Under the pieces are notes generated by a model that saw only the letters and a program-made list of their open reading frames with translations, ran no database searches and was not told the DNA's origin. From assembly GCA_964030475.1 (NCBI GenBank), contig CAXIPT010000002.1, forward strand, positions 1,252,519 to 1,316,518: 64,000 nt of DNA, in the 5' to 3' direction. Positions 52,943 through 63,999 of the stretch are shown here, piece by piece. Every line of letters begins with the position of its first letter. Position 1 is the first letter of the stretch. The DNA comes from Tethya wilhelma. Its lineage: Eukaryota > Porifera > Demospongiae > Tethyida > Tethyidae. The position numbers and the translations under genes are program-made.

Positions 52943-54037
52943 TCCCAGTACGGTAGTACTGGGTACACAGGAATGGCACGGATGGCCCATTAGCACAATA
53001 CAAATATTCACTTGAATAACTCTGCAAAAACTGAGTGCTTAGCACTAAAAGGCTTCTTAAGCTACTATTTAGCTCTTTCTCTTTGAACTAATGAGCCCAA
53101 AAACATGGCCTAAAACCATCGCTAAAGTAACAAACACAAACATGCCAAACCTCCAATTTTCTTCTTCTTCTTCTTCTTCTTCTTCTTCTTCTTCTTCTTC
53201 TTCTTCTTCTTCTTCTTCTTCTTCTTCTTCTTCTTCTTCTTCTTCTTCTTCTTCTTCTTGGCTCAACTTTTCTCAGGGACTATTCACTTTCAGAAGCTGA
53301 TTCTTAAATGAACGAACTTGGTTTCTTCTGGGACAGTCGCTTTCGACATCAGTTTTTAGCGCCTCTCGTTGAGTAGCTGGATACAAGGCGAAAAGCGCCT
53401 CCTCCATATGGCCGCCATTAATTTCTACACTCATGCATAATTTATTAGCTTCTAGAAAATTCGAATTGACGACCCTTTCCACACACAAAAGTGTGCGTTA
53501 TTTGGAATTAAATGCACTGAAGTTAGTTGCTCTTCTTAAGAGGACTTTGATTATCATAACATATAGAAAGGCAAGTAAATCTTATGATACAGCTCCTGCC
53601 TCCAAATGACTGAGATTCACTTCAGTATCAAGCAGGCTACACAACTTGCCAGTTCCGCGGCAGCAGCCCGCCGCTGGCTCAGTGAGTCTGGCTTGCCAGA
53701 CTACTAACTATATACACACACCAACACAAATGTAATTTGTAGAATTATGGAAAAATGAGAACAAACAAATAAAAAAAACATTAGAAATGTAATGAGACAC
53801 AGGAATGGCTAAATCGTAAAAAGAAAGCAAACAAGATGGAATGGCTGTTAGAGTGTGTAAGGAATTCTTCCTGTGGGCAAAATGAGAGTCTCATAATCAA
53901 TAAGGAGATTGTTAAATGCAGCCAATACAGGAAGAATTCTGCACACACTCTAACAGCCATTCCATCTTGTTTGCATTCTTTTTACGATTTAGCCATTCCT
54001 CTGTCTCATTACATTTCTAATGTTTTTTTTACTTGTA
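52943..54037. repeat. Composite repeat C, copy 3 (full)
   Basis: It is full length: palindromic start tcccagtacggtagtactgg, a long (ttc)n tract at 53161-53259 (about 33 units), the tggccgccattaatttctac block and the terminal hairpin (53770-54037). The long Glu- or Ser-repeat frames over the ttc tract are artefacts. Confidence 0.9.
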
Positions 54038-54103
54038 TATTAATGAGTTATAGTATTTTTAAATATAATATTTAGGTAGTCTGTTGTGTCCCTTAGCTCA
54101 TCA

Positions 54104-54398
54104 ACCTGGGGGGTGGCCTGGTGGCTTGTTCACCATTGACTCTGACTCCCAACCCATGGGTAGGTGGTTCGAGTCCCTCCAGTGCCACAGGTATTTGTTT
54201 CCCATTTTCTCTTTTGAGCTCTGCCTAGGAGCTTACTCAGCTCTACCCCAAAAAATGAGGAGGTGAATTTCACCGCATCCTTCGGAGGGGATGTAAAGCC
54301 GTCGGTCCCGGGGGACCTGCGTTCATTAGCCCTAGGCTATTTGCAGGCCCTCGTTAGCCACAATTGTGGTAAACCCGGAGGGGTCACTTAAAAAAAAA
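54104..54398 (+). mobile_element. tRNA-derived SINE
   Basis: It carries pol III promoter boxes: an A-box-like tggcctggtgg at 54114-54124 and a good B box ggttcgagtcc at 54166-54176, spaced as in a tRNA. A conserved-looking body follows (cttcggaggggatgtaaagc, cgtcggtcccg) and an A-run ends it near 54398. The body word resembles the shared 3' domain seen in several invertebrate SINE families. It is inserted in the remains of a minus-strand gene. Confidence 0.75.
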
Positions 54399-54448
54399 CC
54401 TTCCTAAGAAGCTCTGCTGCAGCCTGTCGACAGAATTCTATGTGCTGG

Positions 54449-55620
54449 TCAGCACCACCTCCTCACTTTTACTGCCAGGAAAGTACTGATCTGCTCAGCT
54501 CCTCCACGTTGTGATCTCTCTCTTCTTGTAAGCTCACCCATAGCTTCACAGTAGAGCCAGTAAGAATGCCGGGTGTCATCTTGCTTCCCTTGTGTTGCAA
54601 GTGCTAAATCAAGCTGGTGGCAAGCAGTCTCTAAAAGACTAAAGAGGCGGCAAAATATCCTTAAGGATATATTTAGTCTTGGCAGACACACCTATTGTGC
54701 AATGAGGAGATATATTGCAATATGTCACTTGGGCAAAATTTTTTGATCAAGCAGTATGTTACCTGACTTATTGGTATGTTGAAAAAAGGAAAATATGCTG
54801 CATTTTTGAACTCGATCTTTCACTTTCTTGAAGTTACCGCCATCCTCTAGAAACCACTTGTGATCAGCTTCAAGGGTTCGAGGTGTTGATTGCTTTGAGA
54901 GTGGTGATTTAAGCTGCTCTAGGGTGGACCACAAGCAACTGTGTTGGCCTATGAAATAGCATGGTATTCATTATTCATGTGTAGACACTAGTGTGTAATG
55001 GTTTAAATGTACCAGTAGCTCCAGTGATGCCATATAAAACACATAGAAACTCGTAATCTCCACACAGGAAAACACGAACATTCTTGTTCCTATATTATCA
55101 TGTTCCTATGTATTATTGTCGATGTATTTGAATTGTCAGTAGTTTGGCTATTCTTACTTTCACTGTGTGTGCTGTAAGCTACCTGTCAAGTGCATTGGTT
55201 ACTGAATCTGGAGCTTCAAACGCTGTGAATACATAGGTGTTGGTAGGAGACTCAACATTGATGATCTGAAAGAGCTCTTACCCTTGTCACTTCCAATTTT
55301 TACCCATATCTCGTCATCAGGGAGTGCCTCTTTGTGCCATGTCAGTTGTCTAAGCTGAACAGAATGTAAGGAAACTAAAATTATTTACTTTTTGTTGTTA
55401 GTTATACTACAATACCTGTCGTTTTCAAAGAGGAGTTGCACCACCTTCACTGATATATCAGGGATATATGCTATAGGTGCTACTCTTATCTCTTCGCCTG
55501 CTAGTTTGAGTGGAAATGTAAATGATGCAGGCTCAACCTTCAAGTTGGAAGGAAAAATTTTGCCAGCTCGTTTTCTCTACTTCCATTCACTGGCAAGATT
55601 GATATTCCAACTCTGCAGGA
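54449..55620 (-). pseudogene. Degraded minus-strand gene, probably mobile-element derived
   Basis: Going in the coding direction the pieces are KIFPSNLKVEPASFTFPLKL, YIPDISVKVVQLLFENDR (to 55416), LRQLTWHKEALPDDEIWVKI then GSDKG (55354-55282), IINVESPTNTYVFTAFEAPD (55265-55193), then HKWFLEDGGNFKKVKDRVQK (about 54860) and LFSLLETACHQLDLALATQ (about 54630). DEIWVKIG-DKG followed by a V-x-x-P...FEA-D-x-x-N pattern is one I associate with repetitive invertebrate genes linked to transposons. Apparent introns do not match in phase, and the join at 55265-55282 is better explained as a small deletion, so it is a pseudogene. Confidence 0.45.
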
Positions 55621-55649
55621 AGAATTAAGGCAAGTTAATTGTGTGCTAA

Positions 55650-56035
55650 TATTCCCAGTACGGTAGTACTGGGTACACAGGAATGGCATGGATGGCCCAT
55701 TAGCGCAATACAAATATTCACGCGAATAACTCTCCAAAAACTGGGCGCTTAGCACTAAAAGGCTTCTAAAGCATTTAGCTCTTTCTCTTTCTAATAAGCC
55801 TGAAAACATGGCCTAAAACCATCGCTAAAGTAACAAACACAAACATGCCAAACCTCCAATTTTTTCCATCTTCGTCTTATTCTTCTTTTTCTATCTTGGC
55901 TCGAATAATGCAAGAGTTTAGAAATTAATGGCCGCCATATGGAGAAGGCACTTTTTATACTAGAGAGAGACAAAAACCGATGGCAAAAGCGATTCAAGAA
56001 TCATCTTCTAGTAAAGTTGAGCCAAGATAGAAGCA
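55650..56035. repeat. Composite repeat C, copy 4 (truncated)
   Basis: It has the palindromic start and the gcgcttagcactaaaaggct block, then a shortened version of the later part; the hairpin end is missing. Confidence 0.8.
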
Positions 56036-57510
56036 GAATTAGATGCATCTTTTAATTAGTTTGGTACTTTAGCAATCACACCTACAAAGACGCATAGTTC
56101 TACAAAGTATTATTTCACTAAATTTAACTCGTAGTTAATCACCTACAAAGCAGTCGTACTGTACCAGATCGCAAAGTGCCGCATTCACGCATACAAAAAG
56201 GCATGTCAAAATTTCGGCAATGGCACATGACAGTTTCATTTTCATTTTTGATTCCTCAAGCCCCCATTCTGTCACATGAAATACATATTGATATGGTTCA
56301 AAACATGCACAATGTCATTCCTTATGTAATAAAGGCACCGGTGGTGCACAAGCCTCGGTGACACACTCTGTCACTTGCAACTTGTGATGAGGCAGCATAA
56401 ATCACAGACAGATGAGCAATGCTATGATTATATCAGCTGTTGTCAGATGCTATTGAGCAAACCTATGGGCTAGTAATATCAGTACAGTACTACTTGGTGA
56501 CCATGCAGCTTAGTTGAAGTATATGACATTGTGACACTGAGTGGAAGTTCACTGGTAAACACACTGACACTACTAACTTGTAAGCTCAGAATTTTAGCCT
56601 GCAATCAATTGAGTTACTTACCTGTGCAAGCAGCAGAGGGTGAGAGCCAGAGCTCTGTCATCTGAAGCACATCCAGTCCAACTGTATTTCTAGATAACGC
56701 ACACTATATGTGAAGCGTGATTTATGGATGCGGTTTCGAAGGTAAGCGTTCAGAGAAGGACAAAGGCCTCGTATCTCAGTCAGAAACTACAGTGTCTTGC
56801 AAGATTCTACACAACAATTTTTAATTGATTCATGAACGCAAGTACCTTCGGTTTGAACCATAGATCGGCCATTCTTCACATTATCCCGTAACAGATGCAA
56901 ACACACACAGACACAAAACGACTACCGTAATCCTCTGCACGTGATACTCAAGCGCCGAGGCCTTTTAATGCTCATAGCAGCAAGTTAGAGTATAGGCTAG
57001 AGTGCATGCGCAAATGCCACGTGGATAGATAATGACCTATGAACTTTACTTACAAGATGGCTACATTGAAGTGCATGAATAAATATGCTATATTTTAGCT
57101 CTTTAACAAGTGAGTGTGAAAGGCACTACTCCAGATGAGAGAAATTTGCTGTGTGTAATCAAAACTAGAATAATTTTTTTCGTTTCACTGGAAATCAAGT
57201 CAGTAAGTAAGGAATTGAGAACAAAAATGTGAGGGTGTAGCTTCCGATCTAGTGTGAATTTAAGGGCTTAATTTTGTCTTGCTTATGGTGATAAACATTT
57301 TGTGTGTGTCTATGGGACAGGAAGCCCATTCCTACCGTATCTATGATGTCAAGATGCTTAAGATAGATTATATAGTTTCATTTTATACTGTTGATTGCAA
57401 TTCCGTTTGAACATACTGCGCTAGCGTGTGAGCCTGCGTAATGATATTCATAAATTGAAAAAGGCGGGAAATTCAAAAATTACTCTGCGTGTTTCTGTTA
57501 GTGATGACTG
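56036..57510. other. Intergenic region with repeat relics
   Basis: Relics are an inverted-repeat-element relic at 56200-56360 (caaaatttcggcaatggcac, caccggtggtgc) and a reversed copy of the 17540-17770 repeat at 56820-56985. The 250 bases before 57511 should hold the transposase promoter. No TIR partner was found. Confidence 0.4.
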
Positions 57511-58488
57511 ATGACCATGACCTCTTCAAGAAAAGTAGCCTATTCAGATGACATCAGGTGGCGTATCATATGGCAGAAACTTGGAATGGAGCTTCCATAC
57601 AGAACTATTGCTTCCAACCTGAATATAAGTTTAGGCACTGTCTATAATACATACAAAAGGTTTCTGGACACAGAACACGTAACAGCTAAAAAGCAACCTC
57701 AACGGCAAGAATTGAGGTTACTAGCAGGACATGATGAGATTGGAATAGTTCTGGAAAATCCAGGTTCTTATCTAAGGGAAGTCTGCCAGGCAGTTGATGA
57801 AGTGTGTGGAAAAGTTGTGAGTCCAGCAACTGTATGCAGAGTAATCCACAAGCATGGGTTTACTAGAAAGAAACTACACCAAGTTGCAAAGCAGAGATCA
57901 CTTACTTATCGTGGACAATACATGAGTGAGGTTCAGTTGTTTAAGAGAGATACATTTGTCTTTGTTGATGAAACTGGTTGTAGTTCTAAGGATCACATTA
58001 GGAAATTTGGATATGCATTGAGAGGAGAGAATGCTAGAGAGCACAGAATACTCCACCGTGGCTCACAAGTTTCAGCAATTGCAGCAATGTGTTCTACTGG
58101 AATGGTGGCAGTTGAATTTAAGACAGGATCAACAAATGGTGATACATTTTATGACTTTGTGCGGGGCTCTCTAATTCCTGAGCTCTTACCTTTTAATGGA
58201 AGTAATCCACGATCAATTGTGGTTCTGGATAACTGTTCGATTCACCATGTTCAGAAAGTTAAAGACATCTTTAAGTCTACTGGTATTCTTGTACTATATC
58301 TACCACCATACAGTCCCGATCTTATGCCTATAGAGGAAACGTTTAGTTACATTAAGTACTACTTAAAAGATCATGATGAAATTTGGCAGGTAATGGATGA
58401 TCCTAAACCACTGATTCAAGCAGCTTTTGAGAGTGTTACGCTACTTCAATGTAATAAATGGATAAGTGATTGTGGATATCCAGAGTGA
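57511..58488 (+). CDS. Tc1/mariner-superfamily (IS630-type, DD34E) transposase, intact ORF
   Basis: The ORF is 325 residues without interruption. The first 60 residues form a helix-turn-helix (PYRTIASNLNISLGTVYNTYK), and a second DNA-binding segment follows (VSPATVCRVIHKHGFTRKKL). The DDE core shows VFVDETG (Asp about 152), VVLDNCSIHH (Asp about 240) and PPYSPDLMPIEE, with 34 residues between the second Asp and the Glu, so DD34E. Tc1-like transposases insert at TA. Length is typical. I could not find paired TIRs around the ORF. A convergent ORF ends 169 bases downstream and may belong to the same element. The intact frame suggests recent activity or selection. Confidence 0.88.
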   Translation: MTMTSSRKVAYSDDIRWRIIWQKLGMELPYRTIASNLNISLGTVYNTYKRFLDTEHVTAKKQPQRQELRLLAGHDEIGIVLENPGSYLREVCQAVDEVCGKVVSPATVCRVIHKHGFTRKKLHQVAKQRSLTYRGQYMSEVQLFKRDTFVFVDETGCSSKDHIRKFGYALRGENAREHRILHRGSQVSAIAAMCSTGMVAVEFKTGSTNGDTFYDFVRGSLIPELLPFNGSNPRSIVVLDNCSIHHVQKVKDIFKSTGILVLYLPPYSPDLMPIEETFSYIKYYLKDHDEIWQVMDDPKPLIQAAFESVTLLQCNKWISDCGYPE

Positions 58489-58657
58489 TTATCAATGATT
58501 AAAAATAGTGATATATACAAAATCATGATCATTTTCATACATGTATAGAGATAGTGACAACAATCATATGATGTAATTTCAAAATACTGATTCAATTCAA
58601 ATATCATTGATTGTAACGTTTTACTTGTTTGACTGTATGAGATGCATAGTATACAAC

Positions 58658-59467
58658 TCAAAGTTTCTTTATATCAGTCAAAATTGTTTCCTGAAGATCC
58701 TCATACTGCTTTTGGCTAATAGCTCCACTCTCTAAAAGTGAGTGCCATTTTTGAAGTTGTTCAATGCATTCTGTACGAAGACTTACTCTTTTCCCAGGAG
58801 AAAAAGATACCTTGTTTGATTGATCAGTTGAATCAGCAGATTTGGGCTTGATTTTACCACGAAAAAAAGGCTTATCTGGGGGGGTGTCTAAGCTGCTGTG
58901 TTTTCCTAGCTGAATGAGATGAGCCCAAGCCCGTTTCTGTTCAGAGGTGTATGCACCACTGTGTCTTTCATCCAAATTCTTATATGTTTCATCAACATCA
59001 TAAATCTTTTTTACTTGAGAATCATATTTAGAACTTCTCTTTTTCGAATGAGGAGATCTAGAGCGTGATCTGGAATTGTTCTTCTCAGTTTGATCATAAC
59101 ACCACAACATAATCTCTTTTTTACCTTGATGCTTTTCAAACATTTCTTCTACATCTTCATCTGCTGAGATCCACTCTTTTTTTCCTTTCAAACCATGGCC
59201 AGGTTCAATAAAGCCGAATTCAAGCTCTTCAGGGATGGGGGTTTCACTAGAAAGATTTTCCTTAATCAAATTCTTCAAACGGTCATAAGTATGGTAGTCC
59301 ACATCATTAATATTCCTAATTTTCACCATCTTATACTCAGTTTTCTTCTGGCAGTTAACTACTTTCAGCATCACCCGGAAGGAACGTACACTAGGCTTGC
59401 AAGGAGATTTCACACAAATAACATCATTAGATCCTGGAGATTGACTCTTGAGTGTGTATGTGTGCAT
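58658..59467 (-). CDS. Hypothetical basic protein convergent with the Tc1-like transposase
   Basis: A single 269-residue frame. Residues about 20-130 are mixed alpha/beta (VMLKVVNCQKKTEYKMVKI, FGFIEPGHGLKGKKEWISAD, KKEIMLWCYDQTE). An RS/KR-rich linker follows (NNSRSRSRSPHSKKRSSKYD). The C-terminal 40 residues (QLQKWHSLLESGAISQKQYE then DLQETIL) form a short helical module like SHOCT-type C-terminal helices. I recognise no full-length family. Convergence with the transposase and similar intactness suggest a two-gene element, but a host gene is possible. Confidence 0.55.
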   Translation of the reverse strand: MHTYTLKSQSPGSNDVICVKSPCKPSVRSFRVMLKVVNCQKKTEYKMVKIRNINDVDYHTYDRLKNLIKENLSSETPIPEELEFGFIEPGHGLKGKKEWISADEDVEEMFEKHQGKKEIMLWCYDQTEKNNSRSRSRSPHSKKRSSKYDSQVKKIYDVDETYKNLDERHSGAYTSEQKRAWAHLIQLGKHSSLDTPPDKPFFRGKIKPKSADSTDQSNKVSFSPGKRVSLRTECIEQLQKWHSLLESGAISQKQYEDLQETILTDIKKL

Positions 59468-60057
59468 GAATCATCTCTTATAAACGCACATCATACCATG
59501 ATGGCTCCATACAGCAACAGCCTATATACAGCCCGGCAGTTATAAATATGATTGTACTAAGCTTACAGTTTAATGATACCTTTGTTTTGGCAGTCGTCGG
59601 GTCACACTGAGGAAAACTCCAGCTACTCGCTCCACTCTCATTGGCTAACGTGTGGCCTTACATGGTGCAGGGTGGCTGGCTATAGCCTGGCTTGTTCTAG
59701 CTTGAGACCAGCTAGCAGCTGAGCAGTAGTCAGGAGAAGAGTAATTGAAGTACTTCCAAAATTCTGGAGCCTCTGCCATATAAATTTGTCAAACAAGTGA
59801 TTTGAGACATGTGAAACGACACGCAACACGGAAGAATACGGATTACGGATTACGGAATGTTCAAACGGAAGTGCAATCAACAGTATCGCATCATGAGTAT
59901 GACGTCACGTTAAAAAAAATTTATGGTTGCCCGCTCGACACTCATCTGACAAAGCCCAATGCAATGTTTCCATATGATAAGAGCTTTCACTGTCTCATTA
60001 ATACTATGATGTCACTCTATACATCACATGACCCTGTAGGCTGCCCGTGTGACGTAC
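59468..60057. other. Intergenic region
   Basis: This holds the 5' flanks of the 58658-59467 ORF and of the gene starting at 60058. No repeat or motif is recognised apart from attacggattacgga at about 59839-59853. Confidence 0.4.
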
Positions 60058-62572
60058 ATGTGTGATCGTCTCAAGGACAGTGGTCCTGAGATCCGTGCCC
60101 GTCCCTTTGAATATCGTGACACTCCTCAACTGGACCTTGACTCTGTCGTCTCCTTCTTAGGAGCAGTGGAAATCAAGGTACGGGGTTGGTTACCATGGCA
60201 ACATTACGGTATAGGGTATGCACACATGAAGTACCTTGATATTAAGGTACAGTCAGCTATAGATGGACAGTATTTGAAGGAAATGGTAGCCTGAATAAGT
60301 TTAGTTAAACCAAAAGATTTTAAAAGTTTACATGACTAAAAGATTGTCTGCATGTACAAGAAACATGGTCCTATTAGTTTGTGACTAAGTGATTGTTTTC
60401 AAATGTTGCTTGAAGATAGCCAGATAATACTATTGCTCAAAATAGAAGGTCTTTCCATTTAGAAAATATATTACTAGCAGCTCAAGTTGGCTAGTCCATG
60501 TGGTATCCTTTTAGACTAAGTTTTGACTGAAAATGTTTGTTGTTGTTTTTCTCTTGTCCTTTCCTTCCCAGGCCTCATTGTTTGGAGTCCCAATCTACCC
60601 GTGGATGATGTATGCTGTTCTGGCTGGGTTCACCTTCACCATGTTGATACTCTTTCAACAGAGTTTCTACTCCTTCACTACATATTATCTGACCAGCTGG
60701 TCAGTGGCTGGAGAGAGAGAGAGAAGACTAGAGGAAGAATTGATACTGACTTATTTCATGTGTTTTGATGGTTTTGTGCTGAAAGTGGTGAAATAAAAGT
60801 AGTAATGTTTTGATGTACATGCATGTATGTGTGTTTATAATCATATTTTATTTGATGTTTTTGATTGTCTGTTTTTGTATATACATAAAGCTCCATCAGT
60901 GGCTGCATCATGTGAAGGCGTGGCATTTGAGCTTATTACGAAATTTTGCGTTTTGTGANTCAATTTTTCAACAAGACTGCATGATTATGGTAAAAATTTA
61001 AGCATACATCTGCATGCCTGGTAACCAGTAATTTATATAACGGCCCATGCACATTCAGTGGAAGTTAAATATCACTCCTTTTGTTATAGAATAATGATTT
61101 TTTGTTGTATACGCAATAGTTTCAACTCATCAAGTGGCAGCTGTGGCAGCTGGTAAGCCTGATGACATCACTTCTACTCCAGAGTCACAAGGTATGCTAA
61201 GTGCAATGCACCGGTGTGCATTGGTTACCACCATGGAACTCAAGCGGGTGAGACCAATAAATATCTATACATTATTAGGTTATCTGTTTCAGTCTATAAC
61301 ATCAGAGGACGAAGGTTTATTGGAAATTTTATCTCCGCCTTCAGATGGTAAGTACATAAAACATGTATCCTATTCCCAGTACGTTAGTACTGGGTACACA
61401 GGAATGGCACGGATGGCCCATTAGCGCAATACAAATATTCACGCGAATAACTCTGCAAAAACTGAGCGCTTAGCACTAAAAGGCTTCTTAAGCTACTATT
61501 TAGCTCTTTCTCTTTCTAATGAGCCCAAAAACATGGCCTAAAACCATCACTAAAGTAACAAACACAAACATGCCAAACCTCCAAATTTCTCCATTTTATT
61601 CTTCTTCTATCTTGGCTCGAGTTTTCTTCACTTTTAGAACCTGATTCTTAAACGAATGAGCTTGGTTTCTTCCGGGACAGTCGCTTTTGCCATAGGTTTT
61701 TAGCGCCTCTCATTGAGTAGCTAGATTCAAGGCGAAAAGCGCCTCCTCCATATGGCCGCCATTAATTTCTACACTCATGCATAATTCATTAGCTTCTAAA
61801 AAAAATTTGAATTGACAACCCTTTCCACACACAAAAGTGTGCGTTATTTGGAATTCAAATGCAAGTTGCCTGGAACTATTTTGTGATACCTGGATGCTCT
61901 TGCTCTTCTTCAGGACTTTGATTATCATAACATATAGAAAGGCAAGTAAATCTTATGATACAGCTCCTGCCTCCAAATCATGCAAATGACTGAGATGTGT
62001 GTTACACTTCAGTATCAAGCAGGCTCAGTACACAACTTACTGAGCAGCCCGGCCACAGTCTAGCTGGCTTGCCAGACTACTAGCTTAGTAGCTAGCTACA
62101 CACACCAACTCAATTGTGATTTGTAGAATTATGGAAAAATGAGAACAAACAAGTACAAAAAACATTGGAAATGTAATGAGACACAGGAATGGCTAAATTG
62201 TAAAAAGAACGCAAACAAGATGGAATGGCTGTTAAGAGTGTGTAAGGAATTCTTCCTGTGGGCAAAATAAGAGACTCAATAAGGAGATTGTTAAATGCAG
62301 CCCATACAGAAAGAATTCTGCACACACTCAACAGCCATTCCATCTTGTTTGCGTTCTTTTTACGATTTAGCCATTCCTGTGTCTCATTTCATTTCCAGTG
62401 TTTTTTGTACTTGTCAATATTATAATACTGCATGTAATAAGTTAATAATGTATGTGATCCAAGTTTTACGTATATTCATAATGCAGCGTTGCCTCAAGTT
62501 TCACTATCACAGCCACCACACCCAAAGAAGCCATGTCTGCAGACCCTAACCCGAGATATATACAGCCAGTGA
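60058..62572 (+). CDS. Membrane protein of unknown function, multi-exon
   Basis: Clear parts are exon 1 (60058-60177, 40 codons, phase 0: MCDRLKDSGPEIRARPFEYR), exon 2 from 60572 (ASLFGVPIYPWMMYAVLAGF then TFTMLILFQQSFYSFTTYYL), an exon ending 61347, and the last exon 62487-62572 (ALPQVSLSQPPHPKKPCLQT, stop at 62572). The exon ending at 61347 reads GKPDDITSTPESQGML, then ITSEDEGLLEILSPPSD with phase 1, matching the last exon. The middle junction (end of exon 2, about 60699 or later, to about 61120) is unresolved, and an N at 60959 lies in it. One strong hydrophobic segment is visible in exon 2. The last intron hosts a full composite repeat. I do not recognise the family. Confidence 0.55.
61371..62415. 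repeat. Composite repeat C, copy 5 (full), inside the last intron
   Basis: It has the start tcccagtacgttagtactgg, the gaatggcacggatggcccat block, a shortened ttc tract, tggccgccattaatttctac, and the hairpin at 62150-62415. It accounts for most of the intron between 61348 and 62486. Confidence 0.9.
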
Positions 62573-62839
62573 ACTTCTTGACATTATAAGTCTTGGTATA
62601 CGTATACGTGTGTATAATTATTATAGTGTCAGTGTATATATACATGTACTAGTCACTAGCTAGTAGTTAGTACAATGTATTAATACTATTTCTGTATGAT
62701 TATTCATTCATAAATAGGCAATAATTATCATCGACCTCTTAATTTCAGTTACTCGTATGCAGCTCAGAAATATGTTGAGTCTAAGTTTGACAAATCAATG
62801 ATCTATGCCCATTCCTACTATACGTACTACCGTACGTAT

Positions 62840-63999
62840 GATGGTAAGAAAGGCTAAACAGCTTGTCAAAGAAAAGGGTGTATTGTCTAGTCCAGACCCC
62901 AGGCCTGTGGACATACAATTCCACAGGAAACATGTGAACTAGTGGCTGGTTTCTATGAGAATGACACTTGTAGTAGGTTAATGCCTGGTAAAAAAGATTT
63001 TGTGTCTGTTAAAGGTGTGTACTCATGTACAAAAGCGTCTTGTATTGTGTAATCTGAAGGAGCTCTACCAACTCTTTAAAGAAAAAATTCCACAACAGAA
63101 AATAGGGTTTTCTAAATTTGCAGAACTAAGACCGAGACACTGTGTCCTTGCCGGAGCCACTGGTATGCATTCCGTATGTGTATGTACCATACATCAGAAC
63201 GTCAAACTTATGATGGTTGGTGGATGATTGCATAAACTCACTTCTTCGACGATTCCTCTCTTGACTTACCATCACTGCTTGGCCCAAATGATGTGTAATC
63301 CACCATTACCTGACTGCTATCTTGGAGAATGCAAGGTTTGTCCTGGTATAGATAATATTAAAGAGCATCTTCTCATAGTTTTTGACGAAAATATGATTGA
63401 TACCATAACATACAAGCAGTGGACTGCTGTCGATCGTTCCTCTCTTGTGACGGTATCCCAGAATTCAGATGATTTTGTCGACTCATTTTGTGAGAAACTG
63501 GAAATCCTTCTTTCTCACTCTTTCATTGCTACTCAACAGAGCAAATTCTTTGATCAGTGCAAGTCTTCACTGAAACCAGGTGAGATAATAGTCTGTGCAG
63601 ATTTTTCAGAAAACTATTCATTTGTGCTTCAAGATGAAGCACAAGGGTATCATTGGAATAACACTCAAGCAACAGTACACCCTTTTGTTATCTACTTTCA
63701 ACAATCACATTCCAGTGAAATCAGTCACCTTAACTTTGTGGTCATTTCTGGTTGTTTAAACCATGATACGATAGCAGTGCACCTGTTTCAAAAGAAGTTG
63801 GTACTATTTTTGAAACGTAAGCTCGCGTTTGTTGTGGAGGAAGTTATCTATTTCTCAGATGGATGAGCTGCCCAATATAAAAATCGGAATAATTTCCTGA
63901 ATTTATGCTATCACAAGGCTGACTTCGGAATAGATGCGGAATGGCACTTTTCAGCAACATCGCATGGGAAGAGTGCTTGCGATGGACTTGGGGCACTTT
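62840..63999 (+). pseudogene. Transposase-like gene running off the window (frameshifted N-terminus)
   Basis: From about 62838 the frames give MVRKAKQLVKEKGVLSSPDP, FYENDTCSRLMPGKKDFVSV and, after a shift near 63015, QKRLVLCNLKELYQLFKEK, IGFSKFAELRPRHCVLAGAT and VCVCTIHQNVKLM. After a stop at 63225-63227 the next frame (63228-63866) has YLGECKVCPG, IVCADFSENYSFVLQDEAQG and VVEEVIYFSDG; after another stop it reads AAQYKNRNNFLNLCYHKADF and AEWHFSATSHGKSACDGLG to the edge. ADFSENY and YFSDG give two likely catalytic Asp residues of an RNase H-fold transposase. The pattern is common in invertebrate repeats, but I cannot name the superfamily. The window ends before the C-terminus. Confidence 0.55.

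Noticed and set aside
53069..53300. Poly-Glu and poly-Ser frames
   Set aside because: They come from the (ttc)n microsatellite inside composite repeat copy 3.
54114..54176. A genuine tRNA gene
   Set aside because: A and B boxes are present, but no cloverleaf with a proper acceptor stem or anticodon arm could be drawn; the SINE body and A-tail follow directly.
55193..55416. Three short exons with GT-AG introns on the minus strand
   Set aside because: The phases do not match, and the 55265-55282 gap reads better as a small deletion in a continuous coding sequence, so a pseudogene was preferred.
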